Source of the DNA: Paraburkholderia adhaesiva
GTDB taxonomy: Bacteria; Pseudomonadota; Gammaproteobacteria; Burkholderiales; Burkholderiaceae
Assembly (NCBI RefSeq): GCF_021390575.1
Contig: NZ_JAJEJQ010000003.1
Coordinates: forward strand, 736,001-800,000
Length of the DNA stretch: 64,000 nt
Direction: 5' to 3'
In this document: positions 26,701 to 31,195 of the stretch, piece by piece
Position numbering within the stretch: the first letter of the stretch is position 1
Layout of the letters: each line of letters opens with the position of its first letter
Made by a program: the position numbers and the translations under genes
Notes under the pieces: model-generated
The model's database searches: none
What the model was told of the DNA's origin: nothing
Seen by the model: the letters and a program-made list of their open reading frames with translations, nothing else

Positions 26701-29179
26701 GGGCCAGATCACGGTTCTGTTCTTCGACGACAAGAACAACGATGGCGTGTACGACGATGGCGACGACCTCTATGCGTCGGGCCTTACGCTGACGATGGAC
26801 GGCACGACCGGCACGTTTAGCGTGACGTTACCGTCGCTATTCGACGGCACGTACAACATGAAGGCCGTGTTGGTGGACGCAGCGGGCAACATGTCGAACG
26901 TCGGCCTGCTGGACGGCAGCAGCACGGCGCGTCTTGTGATCGATACAGCAGGGACGCCATCGGTGGCGAGCAGCACGCAGTCGGGCGACGGTCTTGGCTA
27001 CGCGATGACCGCAATCGGCGACTTCAATGGTGACGGCTACACGGACTACCTCGTATCTGCGCCGCACGATACGCCGAGCGGAGTTTCGTTCGGCGGATCC
27101 GATATCTATCTGCTGTACGGCAGCGCGGATGGCCTTCCGAGTCTGTCGAATATCGACAACCTGACGGCCGCCCAGGGCATCCACTTCAAGGCCACGAGCT
27201 TTGCGGGGGTAGGCGGAGACGCCGGTGTCACAGGGTTGAGTGTCGCGGACATCGGTGACATCAACGGTGATGGCCTGAGTGACTTCGCGATTTCGTCGAA
27301 TTACAACGACCGGGTGTATGTCGTGTTCGGGCAGGCTGGCAACTCGCTGGCGACCGTGGATCTGGCGAGCATGGAGAACGGAGCCAACCAGTACGGGTTT
27401 GTGATCAAGAACATGACCACGGGAGCGTTCCTGGGTTCGTCGGTGTCGGGCGGTGATATCAATGGCGACGGTTATAGCGACCTGATCTTCGGCTCGTCGA
27501 ACGGCACCGGCCAAGGCTACACCTTTGTCCTGTACGGCCATGCTGGTGATCCGGGCTCGTCGGCATGGAGTGACCTGCTCGCGTACACCGACGGGTTGTA
27601 TACCGCAACGGGAACGACCGCCTCGACTCAAGGTACGCTTGTGTCCGGCCAGACTACCCTCACCTCTACCACCGTTGGTCAAGGCCTCGGTGCGATGGTC
27701 AGCGTGATCGGCGACGTGAACGGTGACGGCTACAACGATTACATTGTGACTGCACCGGCCGCGACTGCGAACTCGCTCGGAACTGCAGGTATCGCTTATC
27801 TCATCTTCGGAAGCGCCAGCGGGCTCGGTACGAACTTCGACCTGGCGAACCTGACGTCCTCGCAGGGCGTCAGGCTGTACGGCTCGGCGACTGGCGAGTA
27901 TCTGGGCGGTGTAGTGACGGATGTCGTGGCCGGCGCGACTGAGGCGCAGTACTCGTCGATAACCAACCTGGGCGACATCAACGGTGATGGTATTGCCGAC
28001 TTTGCTATCGGATCTCCGAGTTGGGGAACGACAGGCACGAGTAACTCACCGGGTCGCGTCTATGTGATCTACGGTAAGGCCGATGGTGTTTCCTGGTCGG
28101 ATCTGAACCTGGGCAGCCTGGACGGGACGAACGGCTTCATCTTGTCCAGCAGCAGCAACGGTTCGACGAGCGGCTCGGGTATCACGACGCAAAACGGTAA
28201 CCTGGGCTTCTCGGTCAGTTCCGCTGGCGATGTGAACGGCGATGGCATCGACGACTTCCTGGTCGGCGAGCCGGGTTACGACTCCACGGGGTACAGCAGC
28301 AATAACAACGCGGGCGCCGTGTACCTGGTGTTCGGTCAGGCGGGCGGCGGGTTCAGCGCGTCGAGCGATCTGGACGCCATGGTGGCAAGCGGTCAGGCCA
28401 TCAAGTACGTCGGCACGGCAGGCAGCGCCATGGGTACCGGCGTTACTTCGGGTGACTGGGACGGCAACGGCATCTCCGACTACGCGTTCGGTGCGTACCT
28501 GGACAGTACCGGTGGAACCTACACCGGCACCTACTACGTCTACAACGGCTCGATCTCGAACCTGACCCATTCGTACACGACTGGGGACGACGTGATCTAT
28601 GCCGGTACGACAAGTCCGGGTGCGGCAGCGATCGTGAATGGCGTGGACATCATCTCCGGTGGCCAGGGCAACGACATCATTCACGGCATCGGTACGGACA
28701 CGACGGGTACGACGGATCTGACCGTCCAGCATGACGTTGCGATGGGCGGAGCGGGCGATGACTACATCGGCATCGTCGGTACGCTATTCACGCGTCTTGA
28801 TGGCGGGCTGGGTGTGGACACGCTCGGGTTCGAGGCGTCGGGCATGACGCTGGATCTGACTGCCTGCGGGTTGCGCGTGCAGGGCTTCGAGAAGTTCGAC
28901 CTGAGTGCGGAGAGCAGCACGAACAACACGCTGAAGCTTCGCCTCTCGGATGTGCTGAACGAAGCAGATTCGCTGAGCACGACGGTCCACATGACGATCA
29001 GCGGTGACAGTACGTCGATAGTGGTTCTGGCTGAAGGCGAGGGCACCGGGTCCAGCCAGTGGCAGATGTCGGGCTCCACGACTGTGGACAACGTGACCTA
29101 CGATGTCTATCACAACGCGTCGATGGGCTCGAACACCGTGGCTGACCTGCTGATCCAGCACGGCATCCAGGTGCAATAA
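11714..29179 (+). CDS. Giant BapA-like type I secreted adhesin, 5821 residues
   Basis: Residues 1-~115 resemble the BapA prefix domain (MNITIVDKKTHSATHLSASD, TTVNGEIIVIHGFF), followed by a hydrophobic Gly-rich segment (~116-140). Then come three diverged Ig-like units, 50 near-identical 85-residue units (407-4656), one diverged unit, and two to three larger Ig-like domains (~4735-5080, for example VSLDGGTTWYDAAL). Next are seven FG-GAP-type calcium-binding repeats (~5095-5610; motif D-x-N-G-D-G) and a C-terminal tail with RTX-like blocks (SGGQGNDIIHGIG, MGGAGDDYIG, LDGGLGVDTLGF). There is no N-terminal signal peptide, and the C-terminal secretion region fits type I export. Downstream tolC, ABC and hlyD genes supply the exporter. 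The expected role is surface attachment and biofilm formation. Repeat units are rich in Ser/Thr and acidic residues, and residues 44-4776 contain no Lys or Arg. The start was chosen by its Shine-Dalgarno. Confidence 0.95.
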   Translation: MNITIVDKKTHSATHLSASDVKVLSPSVVELPVRRADVKSMARDGDALVITTVNGEIIVIHGFFNNAANVHSDLVLQDDGAMWLLDAGSVGPGHPAGLFSTIESIDPLLLHDSIDLGPIPLILGGLGIAGGAVGLAVSDSGGGSGGASGITLDAPTVNVVPNSDGTLTVSGHAMAGTLVAVSFPDGTSTLVATDASGNYSAQSSSPQTSGVVEAISLDTSGHESTPTDVNYVDTTPPSIPTVTVTANSDGTVTVTGTAEAGSTVTVTYPDGMTSTVTADASGNYTATSDTVETSGTVTVTSTDAAGNVSDPAEVGYTDTTPPVSPVVNVTANPNGTVTVSGTSEPGSTVTVTYPDGTTSTTTADASGNYSTHSETVQTTGVVEATATDVAGNTSDPTDVVYTDTVAPANPVIWATPNADGGLTVSGTAEPGSTVTVTYPDGSTSTTTADASGNYSVTTDVPQTSGTVEATATDAAGNTSTPTDVSYADTTAPLAPSADVTANADGGLTVSGTAEPGSLVTVTYPDGSTGTTTADASGNYSVTTDVPQTSGTVEATATDAAGNTSTPTDVSYADTTAPLAPSADVTANADGGLTVSGTAEPGSLVTVTYPDGSTSTTTADASGNYSVTTDVPQTSGTVEATATDAAGNTSTPTDVSYADTTAPLAPSADVTANADGGLTVSGTAEPGSLVTVTYPDGSTSTTTADASGNYSVTTDVPQTSGTVEATATDAAGNTSTPTDVSYADTTAPLAPSADVTANADGGLTVSGTAEPGSLVTVTYPDGSTSTTTADASGNYSVTTDVPQTSGTVEATATDAAGNTSTPTDVSYADTTAPLAPSADVTANADGGLTVSGTAEPGSLVTVTYPDGSTGTTTADASGNYSVTTDVPQTSGTVEATATDAAGNTSTPTDVSYADTTAPLAPSADVTANADGGLTVSGTAEPGSLVTVTYPDGSTGTTTADASGNYSVTTDVPQTSGTVEATATDAAGNTSTPTDVSYADTTAPLAPSADVTANADGGLTVSGTAEPGSLVTVTYPDGSTSTTTADASGNYSVTTDVPQTSGTVEATATDAAGNTSTPTDVSYADTTAPLAPSADVTANADGGLTVSGTAEPGSLVTVTYPDGSTSTTTADASGNYSVTTDVPQTSGTVEATATDAAGNTSTPTDVSYADTTAPLAPSADVTANADGGLTVSGTAEPGSLVTVTYPDGSTSTTTADASGNYSVTTDVPQTSGTVEATATDAAGNTSTPTDVSYADTTAPLAPSADVTANADGGLTVSGTAEPGSLVTVTYPDGSTSTTTADASGNYSVTTDVPQTSGTVEATATDAAGNTSTPTDVSYADTTAPLAPSADVTANADGGLTVSGTAEPGSTVTVTYPDGSTGTTTADASGNYSVTTDVPQTSGTVEATATDAAGNTSTPTDVSYADTTAPLAPSADVTANADGGLTVSGTAEPGSLVTVTYPDGSTSTTTADASGNYSVTTDVPQTSGTVEATATDAAGNTSTPTDVSYADTTAPLAPSADVTANADGGLTVSGTAEPGSTVTVTYPDGSTGTTTADASGNYSVTTDVPQTSGTVEATATDAAGNTSTPTDVSYADTTAPLAPSADVTANADGGLTVSGTAEPGSLVTVTYPDGSTSTTTADASGNYSVTTDVPQTSGTVEATATDAAGNTSTPTDVSYADTTAPLAPSADVTANADGGLTVSGTAEPGSLVTVTYPDGSTSTTTADASGNYSVTTDVPQTSGTVEATATDAAGNTSTPTDVSYADTTAPLAPSADVTANADGGLTVSGTAEPGSLVTVTYPDGSTSTTTADASGNYSVTTDVPQTSGTVEATATDAAGNTSTPTDVSYADTTAPLAPSADVTANADGGLTVSGTAEPGSLVTVTYPDGSTSTTTADASGNYSVTTDVPQTSGTVEATATDAAGNTSTPTDVSYADTTAPLAPSADVTANADGGLTVSGTAEPGSLVTVTYPDGSTGTTTADASGNYSVTTDVPQTSGTVEATATDAAGNTSTPTDVSYADTTAPLAPSADVTANADGGLTVSGTAEPGSLVTVTYPDGSTSTTTADASGNYSVTTDVPQTSGTVEATATDAAGNTSTPTDVSYADTTAPLAPSADVTANADGGLTVSGTAEPGSTVTVTYPDGSTGTTTADASGNYSVTTDVPQTSGTVEATATDAAGNTSTPTDVSYADTTAPLAPSADVTANADGGLTVSGTAEPGSLVTVTYPDGSTSTTTADASGNYSVTTDVPQTSGTVEATATDAAGNTSTPTDVSYADTTAPLAPSADVTANADGGLTVSGTAEPGSLVTVTYPDGSTSTTTADASGNYSVTTDVPQTSGTVEATATDAAGNTSTPTDVSYADTTAPLAPSADVTANADGGLTVSGTAEPGSLVTVTYPDGSTSTTTADASGNYSVTTDVPQTSGTVEATATDAAGNTSTPTDVSYADTTAPLAPSADVTANADGGLTVSGTAEPGSLVTVTYPDGSTGTTTADASGNYSVTTDVPQTSGTVEATATDAAGNTSTPTDVSYADTTAPLAPSADVTANADGGLTVSGTAEPGSLVTVTYPDGSTSTTTADASGNYSVTTDVPQTSGTVEATATDAAGNTSTPTDVSYADTTAPLAPSADVTANADGGLTVSGTAEPGSLVTVTYPDGSTSTTTADASGNYSVTTDVPQTSGTVEATATDAAGNTSTPTDVSYADTTAPLAPSADVTANADGGLTVSGTAEPGSLVTVTYPDGSTSTTTADASGNYSVTTDVPQTSGTVEATATDAAGNTSTPTDVSYADTTAPLAPSADVTANADGGLTVSGTAEPGSLVTVTYPDGSTSTTTADASGNYSVTTDVPQTSGTVEATATDAAGNTSTPTDVSYADTTAPLAPSADVTANADGGLTVSGTAEPGSLVTVTYPDGSTSTTTADASGNYSVTTDVPQTSGTVEATATDAAGNTSTPTDVSYADTTAPLAPSADVTANADGGLTVSGTAEPGSLVTVTYPDGSTSTTTADASGNYSVTTDVPQTSGTVEATATDAAGNTSTPTDVSYADTTAPLAPSADVTANADGGLTVSGTAEPGSLVTVTYPDGSTGTTTADASGNYSVTTDVPQTSGTVEATATDAAGNTSTPTDVSYADTTAPLAPSADVTANADGGLTVSGTAEPGSLVTVTYPDGSTGTTTADASGNYSVTTDVPQTSGTVEATATDAAGNTSTPTDVSYADTTAPLAPSADVTANADGGLTVSGTAEPGSLVTVTYPDGSTSTTTADASGNYSVTTDVPQTSGTVEATATDAAGNTSTPTDVSYADTTAPLAPSADVTANADGGLTVSGTAEPGSLVTVTYPDGSTSTTTADASGNYSVTTDVPQTSGTVEATATDAAGNTSTPTDVSYADTTAPLAPSADVTANADGGLTVSGTAEPGSTVTVTYPDGSTGTTTADASGNYSVTTDVPQTSGTVEATATDAAGNTSTPTDVSYADTTAPLAPSADVTANADGGLTVSGTAEPGSLVTVTYPDGSTSTTTADASGNYSVTTDVPQTSGTVEATATDAAGNTSTPTDVSYADTTAPLAPSADVTANADGGLTVSGTAEPGSLVTVTYPDGSTSTTTADASGNYSVTTDVPQTSGTVEATATDAAGNTSTPTDVSYADTTAPLAPSADVTANADGGLTVSGTAEPGSLVTVTYPDGSTSTTTADASGNYSVTTDVPQTSGTVEATATDAAGNTSTPTDVSYADTTAPLAPSADVTANADGGLTVSGTAEPGSLVTVTYPDGSTGTTTADASGNYSVTTDVPQTSGTVEATATDAAGNTSTPTDVSYADTTAPLAPSADVTANADGGLTVSGTAEPGSLVTVTYPDGSTGTTTADASGNYSVTTDVPQTSGTVEATATDAAGNTSTPTDVSYADTTAPLAPSADVTANADGGLTVSGTAEPGSLVTVTYPDGSTSTTTADASGNYSVTTDVPQTSGTVEATATDAAGNTSTPTDVSYADTTAPLAPSADVTANADGGLTVSGTAEPGSLVTVTYPDGSTSTTTADASGNYSVTTDVPQTSGTVEATATDAAGNTSTPTDVSYADTTAPLAPSADVTANADGGLTVSGTAEPGSLVTVTYPDGSTSTTTADASGNYSVTTDVPQTSGTVEATATDAAGNTSTPTDVSYADTTAPLAPSADVTANADGGLTVSGTAEPGSTVTVTYPDGSTGTTTADASGNYSVTTDVPQTSGTVEATATDAAGNTSTPTDVSYADTTAPLAPSADVTANADGGLTVSGTAEPGSTVTVTYPDGSTGTTTADASGNYSVTTDVPQTSGTVEATATDAAGNTSTPTDVSYADTTAPLAPSADVTANADGGLTVSGTAEPGSLVTVTYPDGSTSTTTADASGNYSVTTDVPQTSGTVEATATDAAGNTSTPTDVSYADTTAPLAPSADVTANADGGLTVSGTAEPGSTVTVTYPDGSTGTTTADASGNYSVTTDVPQTSGTVEATATDAAGNTSTPTDVSYADTTAPLAPSADVTANADGGLTVSGTAEPGSLVTVTYPDGSTGTTTADASGNYSVTTDVPQTSGTVEATATDAAGNTSTPTDVSYADTTAPLAPSADVTANADGGLTVSGTAEPGSLVTVTYPDGSTSTTTADASGNYSVTTDVPQTSGTVEATATDAAGNTSTPTDVSYADTTAPLAPTMSAAANEDGTLTVTGSAEPGSLVTVTYPDGSTGTTTADASGNYSVTSSTSQAAGDVSATATDAAHNVSDPGTTHYATATVSAITDDTGPSSSDFITSDNTLVVSVTLNGTLNDGDRVQVSLDGGTTWYDAALVSGSTYAYDNTGTELADGTYQFDARVIGAEGNTSTVASQQVTISTTVPSAAETITIDSITDDSGTSSTDFFTNDNTLVFSGSLGTTLADGELVQISLDGGTTWVTASVSGTQWTYDNTGDVLADGTYNVIARIVDMAGNEGQSASQAVTIDTVGPTFTSFSIDLTTPSDNGVSSTDNLTSVITPTFTGTVTGLTADDAAQAAAGQITVLFFDDKNNDGVYDDGDDLYASGLTLTMDGTTGTFSVTLPSLFDGTYNMKAVLVDAAGNMSNVGLLDGSSTARLVIDTAGTPSVASSTQSGDGLGYAMTAIGDFNGDGYTDYLVSAPHDTPSGVSFGGSDIYLLYGSADGLPSLSNIDNLTAAQGIHFKATSFAGVGGDAGVTGLSVADIGDINGDGLSDFAISSNYNDRVYVVFGQAGNSLATVDLASMENGANQYGFVIKNMTTGAFLGSSVSGGDINGDGYSDLIFGSSNGTGQGYTFVLYGHAGDPGSSAWSDLLAYTDGLYTATGTTASTQGTLVSGQTTLTSTTVGQGLGAMVSVIGDVNGDGYNDYIVTAPAATANSLGTAGIAYLIFGSASGLGTNFDLANLTSSQGVRLYGSATGEYLGGVVTDVVAGATEAQYSSITNLGDINGDGIADFAIGSPSWGTTGTSNSPGRVYVIYGKADGVSWSDLNLGSLDGTNGFILSSSSNGSTSGSGITTQNGNLGFSVSSAGDVNGDGIDDFLVGEPGYDSTGYSSNNNAGAVYLVFGQAGGGFSASSDLDAMVASGQAIKYVGTAGSAMGTGVTSGDWDGNGISDYAFGAYLDSTGGTYTGTYYVYNGSISNLTHSYTTGDDVIYAGTTSPGAAAIVNGVDIISGGQGNDIIHGIGTDTTGTTDLTVQHDVAMGGAGDDYIGIVGTLFTRLDGGLGVDTLGFEASGMTLDLTACGLRVQGFEKFDLSAESSTNNTLKLRLSDVLNEADSLSTTVHMTISGDSTSIVVLAEGEGTGSSQWQMSGSTTVDNVTYDVYHNASMGSNTVADLLIQHGIQVQ
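12931..25680 (+). repeat. 50 tandem copies of a 255-bp coding repeat
   Basis: The junction sequence gccgctcgcgccga recurs in phase from 13186 to 25681, a distance of exactly 49 x 255 bp; the unit starting at 12931 adds the fiftieth. Each unit encodes an 85-residue Ig-like module (begins APSADVTANADGG, contains VTYPDGSTSTTTADASGNYS, ends SYADTTAPL). Units differ mainly in two protein positions (SLV or STV; STS or STG) and a handful of synonymous sites. STG units, counted from 12931, are numbers 2, 6, 7, 12, 14, 19, 21, 25, 32, 33, 36, 40, 41, 45, 46, 48 and 49. Three diverged units precede (12166-12930) and one follows (25681-~25920). Such arrays expand and contract by recombination, so the copy number should vary between strains. 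Confidence 0.97.
27000..28560 (+). repeat. Seven FG-GAP-type beta-propeller repeats inside the adhesin
   Basis: Seven blocks with the calcium-binding loop D-x-N/D-G-D/N-G followed by D-Y/F and a hydrophobic strand: GDFNGDGYTDYLV, GDINGDGLSDFAI, GDINGDGYSDLIF, GDVNGDGYNDYIV, GDINGDGIADFAI, GDVNGDGIDDFLV and GDWDGNGISDYAF. Blocks such as VFGQAG, LYGSADGLP and YGKADGV between them are typical of integrin-alpha-like FG-GAP propellers. Seven blades would close one propeller. This is the likely ligand-binding head near the C-terminus, exposed at the far end of the repeat stalk or close to the cell, depending on how the protein is anchored. Confidence 0.85.
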
Positions 29180-29186
29180 GCGGTAG

Positions 29187-29230
29187 TCCGTGTCGTCCCG
29201 ACAGCGAACATGCTTTCGGGACGACACGGA
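29187..29230 (+). terminator. Strong hairpin between adhesin and its secretion genes
   Basis: A perfect 15-bp inverted repeat (arms 29187-29201 and 29216-29230, 14-base loop) begins 7 bases after the adhesin stop codon. No T-tract follows. It could stabilise the 3' end of the 17-kb adhesin message, or attenuate read-through into the tolC-ABC-hlyD genes. Confidence 0.7.
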
Positions 29231-29716
29231 ATTTCAACAGCATCGTGAGGTGCCCGGGCGATAACAGCCGACCGGACAATCCATCGCGACAAACTCCCGG
29301 ACTCAGCGATCTTCGAATGGCCAGGAGAACCCGGAAAAGAAACTGGTCAGTCCTCAACGCCTTGCAGTGAACAGGCATGTCAGACAGCTATATCAGCGAT
29401 TACATCGCGGCAATCGGCAACGCCGACGGCCCGGGAGGGCTCGTGTCGCGCGCGGTGACACCGTTTCCGATGAGTGTTGCAGCGCAGGCGCAGTTCGGCA
29501 GTCGCGTGCCAGGCGATTCACGGAGGAATACAACGTCAGATACGGTGGACATCGTCTGACGGCAACGCGCGTCATCGCGGCAACCGGTCGGTGCCGGAAA
29601 TTGATTGGGGAACCCGCGTACGCGATGAACTAAGGAGTTGTCCAGTGCCATTTTCGACTGCAAGCGGAAAGGTGGAATGGATGGCTGGGCAGGTTTCGCA
29701 AGTGAAGGATAACTAG
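29231..29716 (+). other. Intergenic region before the type I secretion genes
   Basis: About 490 bases. The only frame with reasonable composition is a 60-codon ORF at 29377-29559 starting MSDSYISDYIAAIGNADG. It has no clear Shine-Dalgarno and no recognised family, so it is noted but not called. A good Shine-Dalgarno (GAAGGA, ~29704-29709) precedes the tolC start. Confidence 0.4.
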
Positions 29717-31195
29717 ATGATTTCTGCAAAACCGTCGAAAAAAAGACGGGGACGGCAACGCGCTGTGGCGATTGCCGTTGCAGCGCTATGTACCACAGTG
29801 GTGTGGATCGAACCGGCCATGTCGCAAACGGCACGGCTCGCGCCGCAGAAAAATAGTGCGGCTGCCGGGAACGTTTCGCCCGAACGCAAGCTCACTCCCG
29901 AGGCGCTTTCCCGGGAATTGTCGGCAAGAAACACGAGAGGGTATTCGATCGATGAACCGTTGCAGTCGGAATCTTTGGGACTGAATCAAGCGGTGGGAAT
30001 CGCGCTAAGCCGCTATCCATCGATTGCCGATGTGGTTTCGCAACTCGCCCAGGCTTCAGGTTCGATCGACGTGGCACGGGCAGGCTATTTTCCGCAGGTG
30101 ACTGCGGGCATTGGCAGCAACACCAATACGTTGACCGGCTCCGGCAGTACGACTTCGGTCCAGATCTCACAGATGATCTACGATTTCGGCAAGGTGAGCG
30201 GAGCGGTCGGCCAGGCCAAGGCGACTGTCCAGCGCCAGCAGGCCCAGGTGCTCAAGGAGATCCAGTCGGTTGAGCAGCAGACAGCTGCGGCCTATATCAA
30301 CGTGCACCGCTATCAGGAACTCGTACGCATTGCCGGGCAGCAGGTGGAGGCCATGCAGAAGGTGTACGAGATGTCGAAATTCCGGGCCAACGCAGGTGTC
30401 AGTACGCAGTCGGACCCGGTGCAGGCCAGATCACGATTGCAGAGTGCCCAAGCCAATCTCATCCAGATCAAGGCGCTCGAAGAGCAGGCGCGCGAGCATC
30501 TGCGCACAATGCTGGGCGGCCCCCTCGGGAACGCGGCACTGGTGCTTCCCGACGAGCAGGCTACGCGGGTGCCGCTTGATGACAGGCCCGACACGACCAT
30601 GATGCCTGACGTGATGATGGCCGAAGCCGAAGAACTGGTGGCCGAGAAGCAACTTGACACCGCGAAGGCGAACATGCTCCCCACGGTATCGGTGGACTAC
30701 ACATTGGAGAAAAACATCACGGGTGTGAACTCGTCGACGTACATTCGTCACGGTTCGAACCGGACCGTGATGCTTAATCTTTCATGGAGCGTGTTTCAGG
30801 GCGGCGCGCTGAACGCCCAGGTCAAGGCGGCAAGGTATGCACTCGATGCAGCGCGTTCACGTGTCGAACGTGCTCGCCTTGATGGCAGCGACGCAGCACG
30901 CGGTTACCTGCAACAGGTGCTAGGTGCGAAGGGCAGGATGTCGGTGCTCGAGAAGCGCAGACTAAGCCTTTCCGAGGCACGCGACCTGTATCGAGAGCAG
31001 TACAAGCTCGGCACTCGCTCGATCCTTGATCTGCTGAACACGGAACAGGAATTTTTTCAGTCCGTCTCCGACGAGGCGTCTGTCCAGCATGACTACTGGA
31101 TTGGACTCGTCGATTACGTCGCGGCGACCGGCTCAGGAAACGAATTCTACGGAGTAGGGGCGGATTCCATACCGGGCATGGATTTCAACCAATGA
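29717..31195 (+). CDS. TolC-family outer-membrane channel of the adhesin exporter
   Basis: A 492-residue protein with an N-terminal signal peptide: basic MISAKPSKKRRGRQR, then a hydrophobic core ending near Ala-Met-Ser. Two OEP-type halves follow. The first begins at LNQAVGIALSRYPSI and contains QISQMIYDFGKVSG; the second begins near MADEAE-like helices and contains LNLSWSVFQGGALN. YDFG and WSVFQGG are the TolC beta-strand landmarks preceding long coiled-coil helices (around residues 155-220 and 370-440). The length is usual for TolC/LapE proteins. It forms the trans-periplasmic tunnel of the type I system. The last codons overlap the ABC-transporter start (ATGA), indicating translational coupling. 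Confidence 0.93.
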   Translation: MISAKPSKKRRGRQRAVAIAVAALCTTVVWIEPAMSQTARLAPQKNSAAAGNVSPERKLTPEALSRELSARNTRGYSIDEPLQSESLGLNQAVGIALSRYPSIADVVSQLAQASGSIDVARAGYFPQVTAGIGSNTNTLTGSGSTTSVQISQMIYDFGKVSGAVGQAKATVQRQQAQVLKEIQSVEQQTAAAYINVHRYQELVRIAGQQVEAMQKVYEMSKFRANAGVSTQSDPVQARSRLQSAQANLIQIKALEEQAREHLRTMLGGPLGNAALVLPDEQATRVPLDDRPDTTMMPDVMMAEAEELVAEKQLDTAKANMLPTVSVDYTLEKNITGVNSSTYIRHGSNRTVMLNLSWSVFQGGALNAQVKAARYALDAARSRVERARLDGSDAARGYLQQVLGAKGRMSVLEKRRLSLSEARDLYREQYKLGTRSILDLLNTEQEFFQSVSDEASVQHDYWIGLVDYVAATGSGNEFYGVGADSIPGMDFNQ

